A stretch of DNA of 64,000 nt from the NCBI GenBank assembly GCA_002413795.1, contig DHXS01000009.1:3194-67193 (forward strand), given 5' to 3'. A program made the position numbers and the translations under genes. Below are positions 59,069 through 64,000 of the stretch, piece by piece. Origin of the DNA: Candidatus Saccharibacteria bacterium UBA5150 (GTDB lineage Bacteria > Patescibacteriota > Saccharimonadia > Saccharimonadales > UBA4665). Below the pieces are notes generated by a model. It saw only the letters and a list, made by a program, of their open reading frames with translations, searched no databases and was not told the DNA's origin. The number at the start of each line of letters is the position of its first letter. Position 1 is the stretch's first letter.

Positions 59069-59335
59069 CTATTTATACAGTTGGCTGTGCGTGCCGCAAG
59101 CCACGAACCAAGCCACCGCACCATTATCAGTGAGTTCAAAATGAGCTCGCCAGTCACCGCCAAAGGCAATAGACCGATAGCCGTTCCATTCGCCCGTCAA
59201 TTGGTGATTGTACAAGTCGGGGTGCTGGGGTTCCTCTTGAAATAGCTCCATGGCTGCCCGAAGTCGCTTTTTTTGGGCCGGCTTCAGCTTTGCCGCCTGT
59301 TTGACGAAGTCCTTATGAAGCTTGATGATTATCAT
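59069..59335 (-). CDS. RelE/YafQ-type mRNA interferase toxin
   Basis: 88 aa. Features of the YafQ branch: KLHKDFVKQAAKLKPAQKKR, PQHPDLYNHQLTGEWNGYRS, then WRAHFELTDNGAVAWFVACG and THSQLYK at the end (HSQLY matches the YafQ C-terminal His/Phe-type active region). It cuts mRNA on the ribosome. It overlaps the antitoxin by 4 nt. Confidence 0.87.
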   Translation of the reverse strand: MIIIKLHKDFVKQAAKLKPAQKKRLRAAMELFQEEPQHPDLYNHQLTGEWNGYRSIAFGGDWRAHFELTDNGAVAWFVACGTHSQLYK

Positions 59336-59607
59336 ATGGTCTTGAAGAAGTCTTCTAGTTCGGCCTTGTTTTTGACTGTTGTGTAGTTACGACCTGCTTT
59401 GCGATCGGCGCGGGCCTTGCGCATAATCTTTTCGAGGTAAGGCGTAGGTTCAAGTGTGGGTGATAGCACCACACGACCCTCCCGCACAGCCTGTTTTAGA
59501 ATGACCGTTACAAAGGCACTAACAGATAAGCCAACGGAGCTAGCAAAGTCCGCTATCTCTTTTTTGGTTTTATCGTCGGTTCTGATACTTAATAATGCGT
59601 TGCTCAT
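59332..59607 (-). CDS. RelB/DinJ-type antitoxin
   Basis: 91 aa. SNALLSIRTDDKTKKEIADF is the ribbon and first helix of an RHH domain, followed by ASSVGLSVSAFVTVILKQAV; the C-terminal part (EPTPYLEKIMRKARADRKAG) wraps the toxin. ATG 59607 gives the DinJ-like N-terminus; TTGACA-18-TACAAT lies just upstream with 9 nt to the ATG. The frame start at 59628 lies in the promoter. Confidence 0.85.
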   Translation of the reverse strand: MSNALLSIRTDDKTKKEIADFASSVGLSVSAFVTVILKQAVREGRVVLSPTLEPTPYLEKIMRKARADRKAGRNYTTVKNKAELEDFFKTI

Positions 59608-59681
59608 AATGTTTACATTGTATAGCAAACGTAATCACCTTGTCAATGCACCACCATGAATTGCGCCGAACCCCAATCTGC

Positions 59682-59687
59682 TATGAT
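59682..59687 (+). promoter_or_regulatory. -10 box of the HAD-like gene, leaderless
   Basis: Extended -10 TGC-TATGAT, 6 nt before the GTG at 59694. Confidence 0.5.
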
Positions 59688-59693
59688 TGATTG

Positions 59694-60287
59694 GTGATAC
59701 GAGCTATTTTCTTTGATTTTTACGGTGTCTGGACCCCGGATTTATTTTCGGAGTATCTGGCCGAAGCCGAGCGGCACGGCCCGGAAGCCGTAACCGAATT
59801 GCGAGCTGTTGTTGAGCAGTATTTTCGTGGCCAGGCCGGGCCCCAGGAAGTAGCCCAGGCCTTCCGCTATAGATTGGGCCGCCCCGACATCGACAGTCGC
59901 CAATTCACCCTGCGCGAACAGGACATCTACCCGGCGATTGTTGAATTCATGCGCGGCCTGCACGGCCACTTCTTGAAAGTAGGTGTGCTGGCTAACCTGG
60001 GCCCCCAGGAATACAAAATGCTCTCCAGCTTCAATCAGCACGACCAGGTGTTCGAGGCCATTGCCGGCCCCCTGCCTTTTAAGCTGGACGCGCCCCTGCT
60101 CAGTCAGGACGTCTTCGCGCAAGCGCTGCAAGCTATAGGCGAACCGCCCCCCTCCTGTCTGGTAGTATCGGGCAGTAACGAATATCTGAGCTTTGCCCAA
60201 GGCCTGGGCATGACCACCCTGGCTTACGAAGGCTTCCCTAAATTACAGCAGTACCTGAACGATCTGTTAGCCAGCGAAGCGGCTTAA
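59694..60287 (+). CDS. HAD-superfamily-like protein with degenerate catalytic motifs
   Basis: 197 aa. IRAIFFDFYGVWTPDLFSEY is the HAD motif I region, but DxDGT/V reads DFYGV, so the acid/base Asp is replaced by Tyr. Motif II (VGVLANLG) and the Lys of motif III (PFKLDAPLLS) are near their places; motif IV (SCLVVSGSNEYLSFAQGLGM) lacks the acidic pair. Phosphatase activity is doubtful; it may be a regulatory or structural relative. GTG 59694 is chosen over TTG 59691 because the -10 ends 6 nt before it. Confidence 0.7.
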   Translation: MIRAIFFDFYGVWTPDLFSEYLAEAERHGPEAVTELRAVVEQYFRGQAGPQEVAQAFRYRLGRPDIDSRQFTLREQDIYPAIVEFMRGLHGHFLKVGVLANLGPQEYKMLSSFNQHDQVFEAIAGPLPFKLDAPLLSQDVFAQALQAIGEPPPSCLVVSGSNEYLSFAQGLGMTTLAYEGFPKLQQYLNDLLASEAA

Positions 60288-60291
60288 CGGC

Positions 60292-61971
60292 CTAGGCCGT
60301 GTGGTCTTTGTCCTGTTTGATCTTGAGCGGGTCGGTCTGAGGATGTTCAACCGCCTGGACGATGTTCTTGACCGGATCCTCGATCATTGCCCCGGCGCCA
60401 CTAGCCCAGCCCGAGGGCTTAGCCTCGGGCTTGACTGTTGGGGCGTCAGCCGATGTGCCGTAGCTCGAATGAGTCGGGAAGTTGAATTGCGCGGCAGACG
60501 CTATAGGGCCGGAATCGTGGAAACCACTTCTGGCCGGAGTGTCACCGCCGGGGTTGCCGGCATGGTGAGCAGGTTGTCGGTGAGGATTAGGGCCGGAATC
60601 GTGGGGGTGACTTTGCGCGGGTTGGTCGCCGCCGGGGTTGCCGAGTGTGTGAGCAGGTTGTCGGTGAGGATTAGGGCCGGAGTCGTGGGGAGTGCCGCCT
60701 GTGGGGCGAGGGTCGGGCCGCCAGACTTTCGGAGCGCTGTGGTGTCCGCCAACCTTGGGGCCTGAATCATGGGGAGTACCGCCCGTGGGGCGATGGTCAG
60801 GATGAGGACCGGCATTGGCAGCAGGACCAGGTCCGGAATCGTGGCGAGTGCCGCCAGTGGGGCGATGGTCGGGATGAGGGCCGGCATTAGCTTTAGGACC
60901 GACGCCGGAATCGTGGGGAGTACCTACCGCAGCGGGACGATGATCAGGCTGGGCGCCAGCATTACCCTTAGGGCCAACGCCGGAATCGTGGGGATGACTG
61001 ACCGCGGGGGTGTCGCCTCCGGGGTTGCCGAGTGTGTGAGCGGGTTGTCGGTGAGCAATAGGGCCGGAATCGTGAAAAGCGGTGGTGCTGCCACTCGAAC
61101 CGGTGCCGTTAGAATTGGCTGAGCCGCCGCCACTGTTAGAGCCACCCAGGTTTATCTTTTCGCCGGGATGGATCAAATTGGGATTCTTAATCTGGGGGTT
61201 GAGGGCTTCCAGCTGTGACAGCGACATGCCATGCGCCTGGGCTATGGCATACATACTGTCGCCAGAGGCTACCGTGTGAGCCGAGCCGCTGGAAGGTGCA
61301 GATGACGGTGAAGATGCAGGTGAAGGTGCAACTCCAGCCGCGCCTGTCTGCCCGTGCTGTGGAGTACTGACACCAGCGCCCTGCCTTCCTTGATGAGAAG
61401 GCGCCGGAGCGACACCACCGGTGTTGGTTGGTCCCGCTTGGGAAGGTGCCGAGGGAGACACCACCGTTCCCGCACCCGGTACGGGGTTGGCAGTGCTTTC
61501 ACCCAAGCCGGCTGTCGGGTCGAGAAAAATCGGTTTGCCGCCATTATCACCCGCGAATTTGGGCCGGTCAGGCTTGGCAACAAACACTTTTCTATCATCG
61601 GGATAGATATGCCAGTCGCCGGCGTCGCCGGCACTGCTGTAACCTTGTACGACCTTATATGCCGCGCCGGGAACATCGCTGGGGCTGGCGGCAACTGGCG
61701 CCGGAGCAACTGGCGCTGAAGCATCTGGGGTTGGAGGTGGAGCCGCGGCAATCGGCGTGTTCTGCATGACGTCCGGGGGAAGCATAGCTGTAGGCCCGGG
61801 ACTGCCACTCTGCCCAGGGTCGGCTGAACCGCCGGCGCGTTCGGGCTTCGCCACGAACACCGTTTTACCATCATAAATATGGAAGTCGCCGGGCACGCCT
61901 GCGCTGTTGGTGCCGCTCTGCACTTCGTACTGCTGGCCGCTCCGATCGTTACCTGTGTTATTTATAGGCAT
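60292..61971 (-). CDS. LysM protein with HDSG-type His/Pro-rich repeats
   Basis: 559 aa, no signal peptide. Two N-terminal repeats of a 40-residue unit (GVPGDFHIYDGKTVFVAKPE at residues 25-44; GDAGDWHIYPDDRKVFVAKP near 115), a Pro/Ala/Ser linker, one LysM domain near residues 232-276 (HTVASGDSMYAIAQAHGMSL, LIHPGEKINLGG), then about 190 residues with eight copies of HDSG(P/V) in repeats such as PHDSGPNPHRQPAHTLGNPG and NAGPHPDHRPTGGTP. LysM binds peptidoglycan or chitin-like glycans. The repeats are rich in His and Pro and could bind metal. GGAA precedes the ATG. It lies 90 nt after an ABC exporter on the same strand. Confidence 0.75.
   Translation of the reverse strand: MPINNTGNDRSGQQYEVQSGTNSAGVPGDFHIYDGKTVFVAKPERAGGSADPGQSGSPGPTAMLPPDVMQNTPIAAAPPPTPDASAPVAPAPVAASPSDVPGAAYKVVQGYSSAGDAGDWHIYPDDRKVFVAKPDRPKFAGDNGGKPIFLDPTAGLGESTANPVPGAGTVVSPSAPSQAGPTNTGGVAPAPSHQGRQGAGVSTPQHGQTGAAGVAPSPASSPSSAPSSGSAHTVASGDSMYAIAQAHGMSLSQLEALNPQIKNPNLIHPGEKINLGGSNSGGGSANSNGTGSSGSTTAFHDSGPIAHRQPAHTLGNPGGDTPAVSHPHDSGVGPKGNAGAQPDHRPAAVGTPHDSGVGPKANAGPHPDHRPTGGTRHDSGPGPAANAGPHPDHRPTGGTPHDSGPKVGGHHSAPKVWRPDPRPTGGTPHDSGPNPHRQPAHTLGNPGGDQPAQSHPHDSGPNPHRQPAHHAGNPGGDTPARSGFHDSGPIASAAQFNFPTHSSYGTSADAPTVKPEAKPSGWASGAGAMIEDPVKNIVQAVEHPQTDPLKIKQDKDHTA
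60480..61085 (-). repeat. Tandem coding repeats (HDSG units)
   Basis: Recurring DNA units encode HDSGP/V followed by Pro, His, Gly and Asn-rich spacers of about 22-26 residues. Two spacer types alternate: one with HRQPAHTLGNPGGD and one with NAGPHPDHRPTGG. The array begins and ends with FHDSGPIA. Copy number may vary between strains. Confidence 0.75.
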
Positions 61972-62060
61972 TTCTAGTTTCCTTATTGTTTGTTTTAAGT
62001 TATTTGTTTTTTAACCTATGCGCGAATGATAGCATAAGCGTCTTATAAAGTCAATCTGTT

Positions 62061-63968
62061 TTACAGCTGGCCGGCGACCTGCAGCTGGTAGACGTAGCGT
62101 TCCAGGCCGCCGAACTCCTCGACATCGGTCAGATGCCCGTCCTGCAGGACGTAGATTTTGTCCATCAGGCTGAGGAGCGGTACACGGTGTGTCACCAGCA
62201 GAACTGTTTTGTCCTGGATGAGCGAGCCGATCGAGTCATGGATCAGTTTTTCCGATTTGTCGTCAAGCGCCGAGGTCGGCTCGTCCATACAGATAATCGG
62301 GGCGTTCTTGAGCAAGGCGCGGGCGATCGAAATCCGCTGGCGCTGGCCGCCGCTCAGGCTGGAGCCGCCTTCGCCGGCGATCGACTCCATGCCCATCGGC
62401 AGTTTGTCAACGAATTCGGTTATATTGGCGGCTTGAGATGCCCAGGCGATTTCCTGCTGGGTCATCGCCCGACTGATGTCGCCGTCCTGCATATTTTCAT
62501 AGATGGAGGTCGCGAATAGCTGGGGGGACTGGCTTATCCAGGCGATGTTGCGGCGCAGGTCTTGAAGGCTGACGGTCTGGATGTCGTGATCATCGACTAA
62601 AATCCGGCCGGCTGTTGGCTCGATATAGAGGTCTAACAGGCGCAGCAGCGTGCTCTTGCCCGCCCCGCTCGGCCCGACGATACCGATTTTTTGGCCCGGT
62701 TCGATTGTTAGGCTGACCTGGTCGAGCACGTTAGTGCCCCGGTAAGCGTACGAAACGTTTTGAAACTTTATCCTGCCTTGCACCTGCGGTAAGGCCTTGC
62801 CTTCGCGCAGACGCTCAACCCCCTCATGGTCGCTCAAAACCTCATAGACCCGTTTAACGTTCACCAGTTTTTGGCGGCGGATCGTAATTTGCGAGGTAAT
62901 ATCCTGGATCGGACCTATAAGATAGCCCATGTAGGTCATGAAGATCAGCAATTTACCCAGCGAAAATTGACCGTTAAGCGCCGCGGTGCCGCCAAAGTAT
63001 ATAACCATCGAGGTGCCGAGGATTACCACCAGACTGTCACTGAACTGGAAAAGCTTGCCCCATAGCAGGCCTTTGCGGGAAATGACATAGGTCTGCTGCC
63101 AAAGGTCTTTTAGTTTTTGAACCTGGCGTTCCTGCAGGGTAAAGGCTTGGACGGCTTCAGTGTTATCGATCGACTCGGCGATTAAAGACGCCGTCTGACT
63201 GAATAATTTGACTAGCGCCTGGCCCAGCCGGCCCAGAATAGGCCCGAAGACGGCAACTGAAAATATCAGGAAAGGAATCACCACCAGCGTGATAATGGTC
63301 AGCTTGGCGTTGAGCGTCAGCATAATTGCCGTCACGCCAATAATTAATATGACCGAGCCGATAATCTCGGATGTCGAATTGAGCACCAGGTCGGATAAGC
63401 TATTGGTGACGTCATTTTGCCGATAAATATAGTCGCCCTTGGGCAGGCGCCCTTCGTGATAAAGAGGCAGATGCAGAATGTGCCGAAAAGATTCTTCTTT
63501 TATGGAACGGTTCAGCCGATAGCCTATCTTCAGCAGTAATAAGTCTTTAAGAACGCCGAAGGCCTGCCCCAGCAAAAAAATCAGCAGGGTCAGCAGAGAC
63601 ACGATCAGGATGAGTGTCGGTGTATGCGTATAAGCCCGGAGCAGCCCCGGCGCCGGTATGATCCCAAAAACCGAGTCAGCCAGTATTTTAAGAGGCCAGG
63701 GCTGGAGCAGGGCTATGGCCGAGGCAATGGTGTTGAGGATGACCATCAGGATGATGGCCGGTTTGGCCTGTAGGTAATATTTCTTCAGCCACGCCGTGAA
63801 GTCGGTGGTTTTTTGGCGGCGGCCATTCTCCAGCATCCAGGCATCGACGGCCTCTTTGACCAACTGTACCGGCCAGCCGGCCCGGTTCAGGCTGTAGGTA
63901 ATAAAATCGACCGGGACACCCTTGGCTACCCCTTCTTCAATCGCTTTTTTCAGTCTCTCGTCTTGCAT
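62061..63968 (-). CDS. ABC exporter, fused permease and ATP-binding domain
   Basis: 635 aa half-transporter that works as a dimer. An unusual helical N-terminal extension (residues 1-50: EGVAKGVPVDFITYSLNRAG) precedes six membrane helices (about residues 65-350). The nucleotide-binding domain has Walker A VGPSGAGKSTLL near residue 428, the Q-loop WISQSPQL, the signature LSGGQRQR, Walker B ICMDEPTSALD and the H-loop VTHR. It resembles MsbA/LmrA-type exporters. TGT-TATGCT lies 12 nt before the ATG. The LysM-repeat protein without signal peptide follows at 90 nt, which raises but does not prove a substrate relation. Confidence 0.9.
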   Translation of the reverse strand: MQDERLKKAIEEGVAKGVPVDFITYSLNRAGWPVQLVKEAVDAWMLENGRRQKTTDFTAWLKKYYLQAKPAIILMVILNTIASAIALLQPWPLKILADSVFGIIPAPGLLRAYTHTPTLILIVSLLTLLIFLLGQAFGVLKDLLLLKIGYRLNRSIKEESFRHILHLPLYHEGRLPKGDYIYRQNDVTNSLSDLVLNSTSEIIGSVILIIGVTAIMLTLNAKLTIITLVVIPFLIFSVAVFGPILGRLGQALVKLFSQTASLIAESIDNTEAVQAFTLQERQVQKLKDLWQQTYVISRKGLLWGKLFQFSDSLVVILGTSMVIYFGGTAALNGQFSLGKLLIFMTYMGYLIGPIQDITSQITIRRQKLVNVKRVYEVLSDHEGVERLREGKALPQVQGRIKFQNVSYAYRGTNVLDQVSLTIEPGQKIGIVGPSGAGKSTLLRLLDLYIEPTAGRILVDDHDIQTVSLQDLRRNIAWISQSPQLFATSIYENMQDGDISRAMTQQEIAWASQAANITEFVDKLPMGMESIAGEGGSSLSGGQRQRISIARALLKNAPIICMDEPTSALDDKSEKLIHDSIGSLIQDKTVLLVTHRVPLLSLMDKIYVLQDGHLTDVEEFGGLERYVYQLQVAGQL

Positions 63969-64000
63969 AAGCTTTTTCTAAGCATAACAGATAGGGTTCG

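Noticed and set aside
60480..61085. Repeat array considered as CRISPR
   Set aside because: The repeats are in coding frame, uneven in length and encode HDSG units. There are no unique spacers and no cas genes.
61269..61874. A 201-codon minus-strand frame rich in Arg and Pro
   Set aside because: Frame-shifted shadow of the LysM repeat protein; composition follows from the GC-rich repeats.

Overview
The window looks like a chromosomal segment of a Patescibacteria/CPR bacterium, most likely a Candidatus Saccharibacteria (TM7) relative. The grounds are family resemblance and layout, not a search: a compact genome with overlapping genes, a monoderm-type type IV pilus locus with no secretin, a ThrRS without a TGS domain, many short secreted or membrane proteins of the kind seen in that group, a standard genetic code (TGA used as stop), and host genes of moderately high GC.

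Layout. 1-2619: gyrA (5' part) and gyrB on the minus strand. 2759-4737: an LPNTG-anchored surface protein and a small membrane protein. 4738-8506: a minus-strand operon for a VirD4/HerA-like membrane ATPase and two small proteins. 8513-9066: hairpin-rich intergenic DNA. 9067-12017: ComM-type ATPase, a ribbon-helix-helix regulator with a palindromic operator, and infC-rpmI-rplT, with infC using an ATA start. 12016-13137: shared terminator, RNase P RNA, and a pterin-dehydratase/RNase HI fusion. About 13.2-22.6 kb: an AT-richer island carrying DUF4238, zinc-ribbon, DUF218-like, VanX-like and unknown genes, a tyrosine recombinase and a large serine recombinase whose reading frame ends inside tRNA-Pro. 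22.6-33 kb: housekeeping genes (site-2 protease, rpmB, miaA, ATL, thrS, nrdR, GT2, PfpI, tRNAs Pro, Val, Gly, Thr). 33-37.9 kb: small membrane proteins, an amber-interrupted gene, tRNA-Asp, a PpiC foldase, tRNA-Arg, ndk and xerD. 37.9-54.7 kb: a complete type IV pilus locus (minor pilins, prepilin peptidase, major pilin, PilC, PilT, PilB, PilO, PilN, PilM) preceded by an 1150-aa secreted protein. 54.8-64 kb: an accessory tail with two toxin-antitoxin pairs, a secreted glycosidase-like protein, an MFS exporter, a HAD-like protein, a LysM/HDSG-repeat protein and an ABC exporter.

How it works together. The pilus operon encodes its assembly platform, extension and retraction motors, processing peptidase and several pilins. 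The large secreted protein, the PA14-like pilin and the LPNTG protein are candidate host-contact surface components. The most general signal is regulatory: at least sixteen genes on both strands have an (often extended) -10 hexamer only 6-7 nt (8 in one case) before the start codon, which predicts leaderless transcripts. Genes with a longer spacing usually carry a Shine-Dalgarno motif. I found no CRISPR array.
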